A stretch of 64,000 nucleotides of DNA from MR-S7 sp000400995 (GCF_045291395.1 NZ_CP152342.1:2728001-2792000), one strand, 5' to 3'. Positions 23,430-31,890 are shown, counted from the stretch's first letter. Numbers and translations are program-made. Notes: a model not told the origin generated them from the sequence alone.

Positions 23430-25117
23430 CCCGGCTGATCCGCTTCAACAAGCCCTACGGCGTGCTGAGCCAGTTCACGCCCGAGGGCCGCTGGCGGGGC
23501 TTGAAGGACTTCATCGCCCTGCCCGGCGTGCGCGCCGCCGGCCGGCTGGATGCCGACAGCGAAGGCCTGCTGCTGCTCACCGACGACGGGCCGCTGCAGG
23601 CGCGCATCAGCGACCCGCGCCACAAGATGGAGAAGACCTACTGGGTGCAGGTCGAGGGCATCCCCGGCGACGAGGCGCTGGCCCGCCTGCGCGCGGGCGT
23701 GGAGCTGAACGACGGCCCCACCCTGCCGGCCCGCGCGCGCCGCCTCGACCCCGCGCCCGCGCTGTGGCCGCGCGACCCGCCCATCCGCGTGCGCCAGCAC
23801 ATCCCCGACAGCTGGATCGAACTCGTCATCCGCGAGGGCCGCAACCGCCAGGTGCGCCGCATGACCGCCGCCGTGGGCCACCCCACGCTGCGGCTGGTGC
23901 GCGCGGCCATCGGCCCCTACACGCTGGAGAGCCTGGCGCCCGGCACCTGGGCGGACGCCGATCCGCCGCCCCAGCCGAGCTATCGAAAAAGAGCTGCTAG
24001 CGCTTTCTGGACAAGCGCTGGAGCCCGTTTTTACTCACAACATGAAGCCCGACACCGAACTCTCCCTCGCACCGCTGGACACGCCCGCCGCCGCCACGCC
24101 CGCGCCACCGCCCGCGCCGCCCGGCGGCCGCACCTGCCCCCGCTGTCACTACACCCGCCAGAGCACCGACACCGCGCCCGCATGGCAGTGCCCGCGCTGC
24201 GAAGTGGTGTACGACAAGGCGGTGCCGCGCAGCCGCGCACGCGGCGGCGACGAAGACGAGGCCCCCCGCCCCGCCCGCTCCACGCGCCAGGCCGCGCCGC
24301 AGCGCCCCTGGACGCTGATCGCCCTGGGCGGCGCCGTGCTCGCGGGCGCCGCGCTGCTGGCCTGGAAGGCGGCGGACGACCGCGACCGCGCGACGCAGCA
24401 GGCCGCGCGCGCCGCCAGCGATGCCCGTGCGGCCCAGGTGGACGACACCCGCGCCAGCCAGGACATGCGCGCGCGCATCGACGCGCTGGAGCGCCAGTGG
24501 CGCATGGGCGAAGGCGCCCGCTCCCTGCCCGAGGTGCGCACGCTGGCCGACCAGGGCGAAGTGCGCGCCATGACCCTGCTCGGCTGCATGCTGCTGGGCG
24601 GCAGCCCGTACCGCGACGCCATCGGCACTCCGCTGGACCCGGCCGAGGCCCAGCGCTGGCTGGAGCGCGCCGCCACGCTGGGCGACCCGGTGGCCGCCGT
24701 GCGCCTGGGCGGCATCTACGAGCGCGGCGAACACACGGCGCGCCAGCCTTCGCTGGCCGAGAACTGGTACCTGCGCGCCGCACGCCAGGGCCATTCCGCG
24801 GGGCTCTACAGCCTGGGCATGCTCTACGCGCACGGCGCCGACCCGGTGAGCCAGCGCCCCATCCCCGCCTGGATGCTGCTGACGCTGGCCGACCGCACCT
24901 ACCGCGCCGCGCCCGAGCGCGACGAGCTGCTGCCCGAGCGGCACCGCCCGTCCAGCGCCCGCGCGGGCCTCAGCCGCCTGAAGGAGAGGATGCACCCCAG
25001 CGACATCGCCGAGGCCGAGCGCCTGGCCGACGCCTGGAAGCCCGGCCAGCCGCTGGGGTTGTAGCGGCTACCGCCGGCGCCACCACCAGACCAGGCCCAG
25101 GAACACCACGCCGGTGA
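23426..25117 (+). CDS. rluE: RsuA/RluE-family rRNA pseudouridine synthase with no normal stop codon
   Basis: Isomerises one uridine in rRNA (RluE type, 23S U2457, by likeness). The enzyme domain is residues 1 to about 183 (23426-23974): TRLIRFNKPYGVLSQFTPEG, catalytic Asp in AAGRLDADSEGLLLLT, and IREGRNRQVRRMTAAVGHPT. GTG start overlaps the upstream stop. Past the domain the frame enters a short dispersed repeat and stays open, out of phase, through the next gene to 25117, adding about 370 Arg/Pro-rich residues that look like noise. A TAG at 23998-24000 inside the repeat is one frame away; a single missing base before it would restore a normal end. Confidence 0.7.
   Translation: MTRLIRFNKPYGVLSQFTPEGRWRGLKDFIALPGVRAAGRLDADSEGLLLLTDDGPLQARISDPRHKMEKTYWVQVEGIPGDEALARLRAGVELNDGPTLPARARRLDPAPALWPRDPPIRVRQHIPDSWIELVIREGRNRQVRRMTAAVGHPTLRLVRAAIGPYTLESLAPGTWADADPPPQPSYRKRAASAFWTSAGARFYSQHEARHRTLPRTAGHARRRHARATARAARRPHLPPLSLHPPEHRHRARMAVPALRSGVRQGGAAQPRTRRRRRRGPPPRPLHAPGRAAAPLDADRPGRRRARGRRAAGLEGGGRPRPRDAAGRARRQRCPCGPGGRHPRQPGHARAHRRAGAPVAHGRRRPLPARGAHAGRPGRSARHDPARLHAAGRQPVPRRHRHSAGPGRGPALAGARRHAGRPGGRRAPGRHLRARRTHGAPAFAGRELVPARRTPGPFRGALQPGHALRARRRPGEPAPHPRLDAADAGRPHLPRRARARRAAARAAPPVQRPRGPQPPEGEDAPQRHRRGRAPGRRLEARPAAGVVAATAGATTRPGPGTPRR
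23989..24032 (+). repeat. Short dispersed repeat copy at the 3' end of the pseudouridine synthase gene
   Basis: AGAGCTGCTAGCGCTTTCTG, GACAAGCGCTGGAGCCCGTTTTT: repeat with ATAGCTG changed to AGAGCTG. It lies between the end of the enzyme domain and the next start codon (24042). Confidence 0.8.
24042..25064 (+). CDS. Membrane-anchored Sel1-repeat protein with zinc ribbon
   Basis: 340 residues: Pro/Ala-rich start, zinc-ribbon CPRCH...CPRCE at 30-55, a membrane helix at about 90-108 (LIALGGAVLAGAALLAW), a short coiled region, then Sel1-like repeats (AMTLLGCMLLGGSPY, AQRWLERAATLGDPVAAVRL, ENWYLRAARQGHSAGLYSLG). Such repeats bind proteins; the partner is unknown. Four bases separate its stop from the convergent gene. 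Confidence 0.8.
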   Translation: MKPDTELSLAPLDTPAAATPAPPPAPPGGRTCPRCHYTRQSTDTAPAWQCPRCEVVYDKAVPRSRARGGDEDEAPRPARSTRQAAPQRPWTLIALGGAVLAGAALLAWKAADDRDRATQQAARAASDARAAQVDDTRASQDMRARIDALERQWRMGEGARSLPEVRTLADQGEVRAMTLLGCMLLGGSPYRDAIGTPLDPAEAQRWLERAATLGDPVAAVRLGGIYERGEHTARQPSLAENWYLRAARQGHSAGLYSLGMLYAHGADPVSQRPIPAWMLLTLADRTYRAAPERDELLPERHRPSSARAGLSRLKERMHPSDIAEAERLADAWKPGQPLGL

Positions 25118-25697
25118 GCAGCGGCACGGCGGAAAACAGCAGCTCCACGAACGAGCTGCGGCGCATGCCGGACCACACCTCCAGCCGCACGCCGTCCACG
25201 CGCAGGTTGCGCGCGCCGGCGAAGGCCAGCACCGGCGCCACCGTGCGGTTTTCCTTGAAACTCACCGGCGGGGCCGCGCCCGTGAGCCGCAGCACCTCGC
25301 CCGCGCGCGTGCCGTCCGGGAACGACGCGCCCTGCATCATGCCCAGACGCGCGCCGCCGTCCAGCATCCAGCCGGCCATCCACAGCGTGTGGCCCTCGCC
25401 GGCGGCCTGCGCCACGCCCGAGACGCGCACCACCAGCGTGTAGGGGTTGCCGCTGGCGGGCAGGTCCAGCGTGCGCGGCGCCGTCCAGGTGACGGTGTCG
25501 GACAGCACGCCCGCCGGCCTGGTGCCCGCCGTCTTCGCCTGGTGGCGCGCGAAATCCGCCAGCGCCTCGGGCGGCAGCTCGAACGATTCCACCAGCCGCT
25601 TGCCATGCGCCTCGTCGCGCGCCAGCGCCGTGCCCGCGGGCAGCGCCAGCGCGGCGGCAGCGGCCAGCGCCGCCCATGTCCATTTCCGTGTGCTCAC
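25068..25697 (-). CDS. Uncharacterised exported protein with C-terminal membrane anchor
   Basis: 209 residues from GTG 25697, chosen because AGGGGGAAGAC precedes it and it opens a clean signal peptide (TWAALAAAAALALPAGTALA). A beta-rich periplasmic part (YTLVVRVSGVAQAAGEGHTL, LRVDGVRLEVWSG) is followed by one C-terminal membrane helix (LLFSAVPLLTGVVFLGLVWW) and a basic end. I do not recognise the family. Confidence 0.65.
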   Translation of the reverse strand: MSTRKWTWAALAAAAALALPAGTALARDEAHGKRLVESFELPPEALADFARHQAKTAGTRPAGVLSDTVTWTAPRTLDLPASGNPYTLVVRVSGVAQAAGEGHTLWMAGWMLDGGARLGMMQGASFPDGTRAGEVLRLTGAAPPVSFKENRTVAPVLAFAGARNLRVDGVRLEVWSGMRRSSFVELLFSAVPLLTGVVFLGLVWWWRRR

Positions 25698-25726
25698 GTC
25701 TTCCCCCTGCCTTTTGCTTCTTTTCT

Positions 25727-25770
25727 CATAGCTGCCAGCGCCTGATGGACGGGCGCTGCAGCCCCAAATC
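25727..25770 (+). repeat. Short dispersed repeat copy
   Basis: CATAGCTGCCAGCGCCTGAT, GGACGGGCGCTGCAGCCCC: repeat with paired changes in the stem (GCGCC/GGCGC instead of GCGCTT/AAGCGC). Between the two leftward genes at 25697 and 25774. Confidence 0.75.
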
Positions 25771-25773
25771 ACC

Positions 25774-26652
25774 TCAACCCCGCACTTGCCGCAGCCGCAG
25801 CGCCCCATCGACCACCAGCACGCCCACGGCGGCGAAGATCGGCCCGTAGGTCGGCCACTGGCCCGGCTGGATGCTCTCGCCCAGCAGCAGCGCCACCAGC
25901 GCCAGCAACACCGGCTCCACGTAGCTCAGCAGGCCGAACAGCCCCAGCGGCAGCAGCCGGCTGGCCGCCATGTAGAGCGCCAGCGCCACCGCGCTCACCA
26001 CGCCCAGCACCGGCACCATGGCCCACAGGTGCGCGTGCCCGGCCACCAGCGGCAGCGACGACGGCGCGCTCGCCACGAACCACAGCGCGGCCGGCATCAG
26101 CAGCAGCATGTCGAGCCAGTGCCCGCCCAGGTGGTCGGTGCGCATGCGCCGGCGCGCCACGAAATACACCGTGTAGCCCACGGAGACCAGCCACACCTCC
26201 CACGACACGCCGCCCGCGCGCACCACCTCGTGCGCCACGCCTGCGGCGGCAAGCACAGTCGCCACCCACTGCAGGGGCGTGAGCCGCTCGCGGTACAGCA
26301 CGCGCCCCGTCAGCACCATCACCAGCGGCAGCAGGAAGTAGCCCAGCGAGACCGGCAGCGCGCGCCCGTGCAGCGGCGCCCACAGAAAGATCCAGAGCTG
26401 CACCCCCAGCATCGCCGCGCTGCCCAGCAGGCCCAGCGCCAGCAGCGGCTGGCGCCGCACGCGCCGCCCCAGCGCCGCCACCCGCTCCCACTGCCCCATC
26501 GCCAGCAGCAGCGCCGTGGTGAAGGGCAGCGTGCACAGCACGCGCCAGCCGAAGATCTGCTCGCCGTCGAGCGGCGCCAGCAGCGGCGCCATGTAGTAGA
26601 GCGCGCCGAACAGCACGGACGCGACGAGGGAAGCGGCAAGGCCTTTGAGCAC
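25774..26652 (-). CDS. rarD: RarD-type EamA drug/metabolite transporter
   Basis: 292-residue inner-membrane protein with ten hydrophobic segments in two EamA halves. MLKGLAASLVASVLFGALYY, GWRVLCTLPFTTALLL and SLGYFLLPLVMVLTGRVLYR match RarD (chloramphenicol-sensitivity protein), with the C-terminal LSYVEPVLLALVALLLGE. GTG start at 26652. Substrate unknown. Confidence 0.85.
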   Translation of the reverse strand: MLKGLAASLVASVLFGALYYMAPLLAPLDGEQIFGWRVLCTLPFTTALLLAMGQWERVAALGRRVRRQPLLALGLLGSAAMLGVQLWIFLWAPLHGRALPVSLGYFLLPLVMVLTGRVLYRERLTPLQWVATVLAAAGVAHEVVRAGGVSWEVWLVSVGYTVYFVARRRMRTDHLGGHWLDMLLLMPAALWFVASAPSSLPLVAGHAHLWAMVPVLGVVSAVALALYMAASRLLPLGLFGLLSYVEPVLLALVALLLGESIQPGQWPTYGPIFAAVGVLVVDGALRLRQVRG

Positions 26653-26770
26653 GGGGAAGGGGCAGAAAGAAAAAGAGGCAGCGCGCGGGATGCGCGCCGG
26701 CGATTGTCGGGCATCGCGCCGCTGCCTGCCGGGTATAGTGCGCCCCCTTCGCGCTCACCGCACCGCCGCC

Positions 26771-27196
26771 ATGTCCGCCACCCTGCTCTGCCTCGTGATC
26801 GCCATCGGCGATGGCGACTCCCTCTCCGTGCGCTGCGGCGACCGCCGCCCCCAGCGCGTGCGCGTGGCCGCCATCGACGCGCCGGAGCTGCGCCAGGCCT
26901 TCGGCCAGCGCGCGCGGCAGAACCTCGCGCGGCTGTGCTTTCGCCAGCAGGCGCGGCTGTACGCGCTGGGGCACGACACCTACGGCCGCATGCTGGCCCA
27001 CGTGCGCTGCGGCGGGCAGAACGTGGCCACGGCCCAGGTGCGCGCGGGCCTGGCCTGGGTGTATGCGCCCCAGGCGGGCAAGCACCCTCGGCTGGCGGCG
27101 CTGCAGGCGCAGGCCCGGCAGGCGCGCACGGGGCTGTGGTCGCAGCCGCGCCCGACGGCGCCGTGGGACTATCGGCGCCGGCATAAGCGCGATTGA
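26771..27196 (+). CDS. Thermonuclease-family (SNase-like) protein
   Basis: 141 residues. Staphylococcal-nuclease fold: IGDGDSLSVRCGDRR (calcium-binding DGD), VRVAAIDAPELRQAFG (catalytic Arg and Asp), RLYALGHDTYGRMLAHV, and QVRAGLAWVY. Catalytic residues are present. The ATG at 26771 leaves a hydrophobic N-terminus (MSATLLCLVIAIG), perhaps a degenerate export signal. Stop is 11 bases before the large structured element. Confidence 0.88.
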   Translation: MSATLLCLVIAIGDGDSLSVRCGDRRPQRVRVAAIDAPELRQAFGQRARQNLARLCFRQQARLYALGHDTYGRMLAHVRCGGQNVATAQVRAGLAWVYAPQAGKHPRLAALQAQARQARTGLWSQPRPTAPWDYRRRHKRD

Positions 27197-27207
27197 TTCC
27201 CACGCGT

Positions 27208-27480
27208 TAGGGCCTGCCATCGGATCATTCCCCCACGCGAGGGGCATCCGGGCGGTGCAGTGCTAGGCGCGGTGAGTGCCGCGTAGCTCGGCTACGCAAG
27301 CGAGCCGCAACGACGCAATGCGCCGCCCGGATGCCCCTCCCTACGGGCTGGCCCCGCAATGGGGCGTCTGCTTTGTCGCACGGCTTGCCCATAGCTACGG
27401 CTATTGGCTGCGCCGCGCTTCGCGCATCCATCCCCATTGCGGGGCCAGCGCGTGGGGGAATAATCCGATGGCAGGCCCTA
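27208..27480. repeat. Large structured repeat element, copy A (273 bp, cruciform-forming)
   Basis: A 32-bp terminal inverted repeat with one C/T difference (27208-27239 with 27449-27480, starting TAGGGCCTGCC) encloses two internal arms. Left arm: GAGGGGCATCCGGGCGG (27238-27254) pairs with CCGCCCGGATGCCCCTC (27323-27339) and contains the small hairpin GCGTAGC-TCG-GCTACGC (27281-27297). Right arm: GCTGGCCCCGCAATGGGG pairs with CCCCATTGCGGGGCCAGC (27347-27448) and contains ATAGC/GCTAT. About 90 percent of the interior equals copy B at 40598-40869. No gene inside; the MFS gene begins 33 bases later. Confidence 0.85.
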
Positions 27481-27512
27481 TCATCGCCCGCTTTGCCCCG
27501 CGCCGCTCTCCC

Positions 27513-28754
27513 ATGACCGAACCCTCCGCCGCCCCCAGCGTGTACCGCCACACGGGGTTCGTCGCCTTTCTCGCCGCGCGCCTGGTGGCCGTGTTCGCCA
27601 CCCAGGTGCAGGCCGTGGTGGTGGCCTGGCAGGTGTACGACCTGACGCGCGAGCCGCTGGCCCTGGCCTACGTGGGCCTGGCGCAGTTCCTGCCCATGCT
27701 GGCGCTGCTGCTGCCCGCGGGCGACCTGATCGACCGTTTCAGCCGCAAGACCATCCTGGCCGCGAGCTGGTCCGTGGGCGCGGTGTGCAGCGGCCTGCTG
27801 TGGTGGCTGGCGGGGCACGGGGTGGCGGGGGTGTCGTGGATCTACGCGGTGCTGGTGCTGTTCGGCTGCTCGCGCGCGTTCTCGGCGCCGGCGCTGTCCA
27901 GCCTGCTGCCGCAGATCGTGCCGCGCGGGCAGCTGGCGCAGGCGGTGGCGGCCAACGGGATGATCATGCGCGCGGCGACCATCGGCGGCCCGTTCATCGG
28001 CGGCGTGCTCTACGCGCTGGGCGGCGGCGCGCTGGCCTACGCGGTGTGCCTGGCCAGCTTCGCGCTGGGCACGCTGCTGCTGGCGCGCGTGGCGGTGGCC
28101 CGCGCGGCCCCGCACGGGCCGGCGCAGGGCAGCATCTTCCAGCGCTTCGGCGCGGGCATCCGCTTCATCCGCTCGCGGCCCATCGTGCTGGGCACCATCT
28201 CGCTGGACTTGTTCGCCGTGCTGCTGGGCGGCGTGGTGGCGCTGCTGCCCATCTACGCGCACGAGGTGCTGCACGTGGGCCCGCAGGGCCTGGGCGCGCT
28301 GCGCAGCGCCATGGCCATCGGAGAGGTGGGCGCGGGCTTCTACCTGAGCATGCGGCCGTTCAACCGGCGCGTGGGCCGCACGATGTTCGCGGCGGTGGCG
28401 GTGTTCGGGCTGGCGAACCTGGTGTTCTCGCTCTCCACCGTGTTCGCGCTGTCGTTCGCGGCGCTGATGGTGGCGGGTGCGGCGGACATGGTGAGCGTCT
28501 ACATCCGCGGCGCGCTGGTGCAGTTCTCCACGCCCGACGACATGCGCGGGCGCGTGAACGCGGTGAACATGCTGTTCATCGGCTCGTCCAACGAACTGGG
28601 CGAATTCCGCGCCGGCACCAGCGCGGCCTGGCTGGGCGTGATGCCGGCCGCCGTGCTGGGCAGCCTGTGCACGCTGGGGGTGGTGGGCGCCTGGATGGCG
28701 TGGTTCAAGCCGCTGCGCGAGGTGGACCGCTTCGAGGACGCGGAGCCGCGCTGA
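27513..28754 (+). CDS. MFS transporter (EntS-like exporter)
   Basis: 413-residue inner-membrane protein with twelve hydrophobic segments, of the MFS subgroup containing the enterobactin exporter EntS. FVAFLAARLVAVFATQVQAV, PMLALLLPAGDLIDRFSRKT (MFS loop 2-3 motif) and MIMRAATIGGPFIGG are typical. ATG 27513 chosen; the frame upstream lies inside the structured repeat. Substrate unknown; no siderophore genes nearby. Confidence 0.85.
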   Translation: MTEPSAAPSVYRHTGFVAFLAARLVAVFATQVQAVVVAWQVYDLTREPLALAYVGLAQFLPMLALLLPAGDLIDRFSRKTILAASWSVGAVCSGLLWWLAGHGVAGVSWIYAVLVLFGCSRAFSAPALSSLLPQIVPRGQLAQAVAANGMIMRAATIGGPFIGGVLYALGGGALAYAVCLASFALGTLLLARVAVARAAPHGPAQGSIFQRFGAGIRFIRSRPIVLGTISLDLFAVLLGGVVALLPIYAHEVLHVGPQGLGALRSAMAIGEVGAGFYLSMRPFNRRVGRTMFAAVAVFGLANLVFSLSTVFALSFAALMVAGAADMVSVYIRGALVQFSTPDDMRGRVNAVNMLFIGSSNELGEFRAGTSAAWLGVMPAAVLGSLCTLGVVGAWMAWFKPLREVDRFEDAEPR

Positions 28755-28757
28755 AGT

Positions 28758-29351
28758 TCAGGGGCTGCAGACCGGCTTGCCCTGGGGCTCGTCCACGACG
28801 CCCGGAATCCTGCGCCGCACGGCAAGGAACAGCACTTCGGCCGTCTCCCCGGCGGCCTTGCACGTGTGCGGGCGGTCGGTCGGAAAGCGGATCCAGTCGC
28901 CCGTGCCCAGCTCGACCAGGGCATCGCACGGCCCTGCGATGACCGAGCCGCTCAGGACCAGCACGCTCTCGGCGCTGCCCGGTTCGTGGGCCGGGGACGT
29001 CACCCCCTGCGCATTGACGGTGGCCGTGAACACATAGACCAGCTCGGCGCCGTAGAAAGTCGCCAGGGGCCGCTGCTGCATGCCGTCCAGCTGGCGCTTG
29101 CGCCCCTCCCCGGCCCTGCGCACGTCCACCACCGCTTCCGCGCTTTCGGCGATCAGCTCCGCCAGCCGGACATTCAGGGCATCGCCCAGGCGCTGCAAAG
29201 TGTCGAGCGTCGGGTTGGCGCGTCCCAGCTCGATGGAGAGCAAGGTGGCCTTGGAAATGCCCGCCAGCTTCGCGACCTGCGAAGCGGACATCTTGCGCTG
29301 CTGGCGGTAGCGCTCCACGTTGCGGGCAACGGTCTGGTTGATATCGGTCAT
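28758..29351 (-). CDS. XRE-family regulator with C-terminal cupin domain
   Basis: 197 residues: helix-turn-helix at about 10-65 (MSASQVAKLAGISKATLLSI, ELGRANPTLDTLQRLGDALN) and a cupin sensor domain at about 100-190 (VLVLSGSVIAGPCDALVELG, GDWIRFPTDRPHTCKAAGE). This PuuR/SutR-like type usually represses a divergent catabolic operon and is relieved by a ligand in the cupin. Here the divergent operon is DUF169-ligase-binding protein, with a palindrome inside its promoter. Confidence 0.9.
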   Translation of the reverse strand: MTDINQTVARNVERYRQQRKMSASQVAKLAGISKATLLSIELGRANPTLDTLQRLGDALNVRLAELIAESAEAVVDVRRAGEGRKRQLDGMQQRPLATFYGAELVYVFTATVNAQGVTSPAHEPGSAESVLVLSGSVIAGPCDALVELGTGDWIRFPTDRPHTCKAAGETAEVLFLAVRRRIPGVVDEPQGKPVCSP

Positions 29352-29398
29352 GGCCTGGAGTGAGCGTTGGGTGAGGCGGCCGCAGGGAAAACCCGCCT

Positions 29399-29440
29399 TT
29401 GACAGGTCATTTTAATGACCAATAATGAATTTTATTGACC
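29399..29440 (+). promoter_or_regulatory. Promoter of the DUF169 operon with a palindromic operator in the spacer
   Basis: Consensus -35 TTGACA (29399-29404), 16-base spacer, -10 AATAAT (29421-29426). The spacer is exactly the palindrome GGTCATT-TT-AATGACC (29405-29420). A second half-site ATTGACC (29434-29440) follows near the expected transcription start. Binding here would block RNA polymerase; the neighbouring XRE-cupin protein is the obvious candidate. Confidence 0.7.
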
Positions 29441-29457
29441 ACCCCACAGGAAAGAGC

Positions 29458-30330
29458 ATGGACAACGACGCCGCCTTGGCGAGCACCCATGGTACCAACG
29501 CGCCACCGCCCCCTGGGGCGCCGCTGCCTTCGCTGGCGGCCCTGTCCGAGCAGCTGGAAGCCTTGCTCAAGCTGCGTGTGCCGCCGATCGGCATGCAGTT
29601 GCTCCAGACCGCCGAGCAGTTGCAGGCCATCCCCCGCCTGCGCCGTCCCAAGGCCGTGCACACCATGGACCAAATCGTCGGCCAGGCCACCCGGCTGGGC
29701 TGGACGGTCGGCATCACCGCAGACGACCTGGTGGGCGACCAGTGCCGCTTCGTCGTCGGGCTGGGCCAGGACGACCCTGCCTGGCACACCGGCCGGCACA
29801 TGGCGGGCGTGTGGTTCGCCACCGTGGAAGACGCCACGCGCCACCAGGCGGCCATGCACCGCGTGCCCCAGGGCATGTACCGCGCCCTGGTGGCGGCGCC
29901 GCTGCGCAAGTGGAGCGGCACGCCAGGCGCGCCGCTGGGCGCGCCGGACATCGTGCTGTTCTATGCCACGCCGGGCGCCATGATGTATTTCATCAACGGG
30001 CTCCAGTGGAGCGGCTACCGCAACTTCCAGTGGGGCGTGGTGGGCGAATCGTCCTGCGCCGACTCCTGGGGCCGGGCGCTCAATACGCGCGAGCCCAGCC
30101 TGTCCATCCCCTGCTTCGCCGAGCGCCGCTACGGCGGCGTGCTCGACGACGAACTGCTCATGGCGCTGACCGCGGCCGACGTCGCCAAGGCCCTGGACGG
30201 CATGCGCGCGCTGGCGGGCAACGGCCTGCGCTACCCCTTTCCCCAGTACGGCATCCAGATGGACGCGCGGGCCGGCATGTCCGTCAGCTACCCCCACGAA
30301 ACCCCGGCCGCGAAGGAGACGCAAGAATGA
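29458..30330 (+). CDS. DUF169-family protein
   Basis: 290 residues from ATG 29458, preceded by AGGAAAG at good spacing; the in-frame ATG at 29425 lies inside the promoter and is rejected. DUF169 features: LEALLKLRVPPIGMQLLQTA near residue 35, FYATPGAMMYFINGLQWSGY and GESSCADSWGRALNTREPSL with the conserved Cys, then SIPCFAERRYGGVLDDELLM. DUF169 proteins are uncharacterised and often sit beside acyl-CoA or aromatic-acid genes. Ends ATGA into the ligase gene: translationally coupled. Confidence 0.8.
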   Translation: MDNDAALASTHGTNAPPPPGAPLPSLAALSEQLEALLKLRVPPIGMQLLQTAEQLQAIPRLRRPKAVHTMDQIVGQATRLGWTVGITADDLVGDQCRFVVGLGQDDPAWHTGRHMAGVWFATVEDATRHQAAMHRVPQGMYRALVAAPLRKWSGTPGAPLGAPDIVLFYATPGAMMYFINGLQWSGYRNFQWGVVGESSCADSWGRALNTREPSLSIPCFAERRYGGVLDDELLMALTAADVAKALDGMRALAGNGLRYPFPQYGIQMDARAGMSVSYPHETPAAKETQE

Positions 30331-31877
30331 TCGATGGCTTGACCATGGGCTCCATCGCCCGCCGCTCCGCCGAGCAGTACCCCCACCGGACTGCCATGAT
30401 CTTCGGCGACGAGCGGGTGAGTTTTTCCCAATACAACGCCCGGGTGAACCGCTGCGCGAACGCGCTGGCGCAACTGGGCCTCTCCAAGGGCGACCACTTC
30501 GCCGTCTTGGGAAAGAACTCCATCCAGTACCTGGAGATGTGCCACGCATCGGCCAAGATCGGCACGGTTTTCGGGCCGCTGAACTGGCGCCTGGCTGCGC
30601 AGGAGCTGCTGTTCATCATCAAGGATGCCGAGAACAAGGCATTGCTGATCGACGCCTCCCTGCAGGACCTCGCTGCGCAGTTCGCGGGCGAACTGGAAGG
30701 CGTCCAGCTCATCGTCTACAACGGGCCCGTCCAGATCAAGAACGCGCTGCGCTACGAGGCACTGGTATCGGATGCCTCCAGCGACGAGCCGCAGGTGGAG
30801 GTGCAAGGCAGCGACGACGCCATCATCATGTACACCTCCGGCACGACCGGGCTGCCCAAGGGGGCCGTGCTGACGCATTCGAATGTCTGCTGGGACTCGA
30901 TCTCGTCGCTGACCTACGTGCCGCCCAGCCAGAACGACTGCTTCCTGCTGTCCATGCCCATGAGCCATGTCAGCGGACTGCACACGCAAACCACCACCTT
31001 CCTCGCGCGCGGCCTGCCCATGGTCATCATGGCGCAATGGGACCCGGAAGAAGCCTGCCGGCTCATCGAGAAACACCGGGTGACCCTGGCGTACATCCTG
31101 GTCACGCCGCTGATCCAGCTCCTGGCCTCCCCTGCCCGCAAGAAATACGACCTCACCTCGCTGCGCCGGCTCATATCGGCTGCCGCGAAATACACGCCCG
31201 AAATGGTCATCCAGGCCATCGAGGAAATGGGGCTGGACAGCGTGCATTTCATTTATGGGCTGACGGAAGCCGCGCCGGCCGTCACCATGAGCGAATACAC
31301 AATCCACATGATCTCCAGGCCCAACACGCTGGGGCAGCCCGTTTGGTACAACGACGTGCGGATCGTCGATGACGACGACACCCCGCTGCCCACGGGTGAC
31401 ATCGGAGAAATCATCGTGCGCGGCCCCAATGTCTTCAAGGGGTATTTCAAACGCCCCGAAGCCAATGCGCAGGTACTCAGGAACGGCTGGCTCCATACGG
31501 GCGACCTGGGGTATTTCGACAAGGACAACCTGCTTTATTTCGTCGACCGCAAGAAGGACATGATCAAGAGCGGCGGCGAGAACGTCTATTCGCTCGAGGT
31601 CGAGCTGGCGCTGCAGAAAGCCGTTCCTGAATTGCAGGAGGTGGTGGTCGTCGGCATTCCGGACCCGCAATGGGGCGAGGCGGTCACCGCCTTCGCGGTG
31701 AAGAAGGCGGGCGCCCAGGTCTCGGAGAAGGAAATCATCGAGCGCGCGAGGTCCCTGCTGGGGGGCTACAAGCTGCCCAAGCGTGTCGTCTTCCGCGAAG
31801 AACTCCCGAAGAACGTCTCGGGCAAGGTGCTCAAGAGAAAGCTCCGCGACGAATTCGAGAATCCCGTGAAAAACTGA
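30327..31877 (+). CDS. Acyl-CoA (carboxylate-CoA) ligase, AMP-forming
   Basis: 516-residue adenylate-forming enzyme that activates a carboxylic acid to its CoA thioester. ATP motif YTSGTTGLPKGAVLTHSN (about 169-186), FIYGLTEAAPAVTMS, GWLHTGDLGYFDKDNLLYFV, RKKDMIKSGGENVYSLEVE and the C-terminal catalytic Lys in LPKNVSGKVLKRKLRDE. Chain-length or aromatic preference cannot be read from sequence. Middle gene of the DUF169 operon; codon use is slightly less GC-extreme than in the flanks. Confidence 0.9.
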   Translation: MIDGLTMGSIARRSAEQYPHRTAMIFGDERVSFSQYNARVNRCANALAQLGLSKGDHFAVLGKNSIQYLEMCHASAKIGTVFGPLNWRLAAQELLFIIKDAENKALLIDASLQDLAAQFAGELEGVQLIVYNGPVQIKNALRYEALVSDASSDEPQVEVQGSDDAIIMYTSGTTGLPKGAVLTHSNVCWDSISSLTYVPPSQNDCFLLSMPMSHVSGLHTQTTTFLARGLPMVIMAQWDPEEACRLIEKHRVTLAYILVTPLIQLLASPARKKYDLTSLRRLISAAAKYTPEMVIQAIEEMGLDSVHFIYGLTEAAPAVTMSEYTIHMISRPNTLGQPVWYNDVRIVDDDDTPLPTGDIGEIIVRGPNVFKGYFKRPEANAQVLRNGWLHTGDLGYFDKDNLLYFVDRKKDMIKSGGENVYSLEVELALQKAVPELQEVVVVGIPDPQWGEAVTAFAVKKAGAQVSEKEIIERARSLLGGYKLPKRVVFREELPKNVSGKVLKRKLRDEFENPVKN

Positions 31878-31890
31878 TCCTGGAGGCAAT

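Noticed and set aside
27276..27512. N-terminal extension of the MFS protein through the structured element
   Set aside because: The extension is the element read in one frame, and a similar frame occurs in copy B next to an unrelated gene. ATG 27513 gives the normal MFS start.
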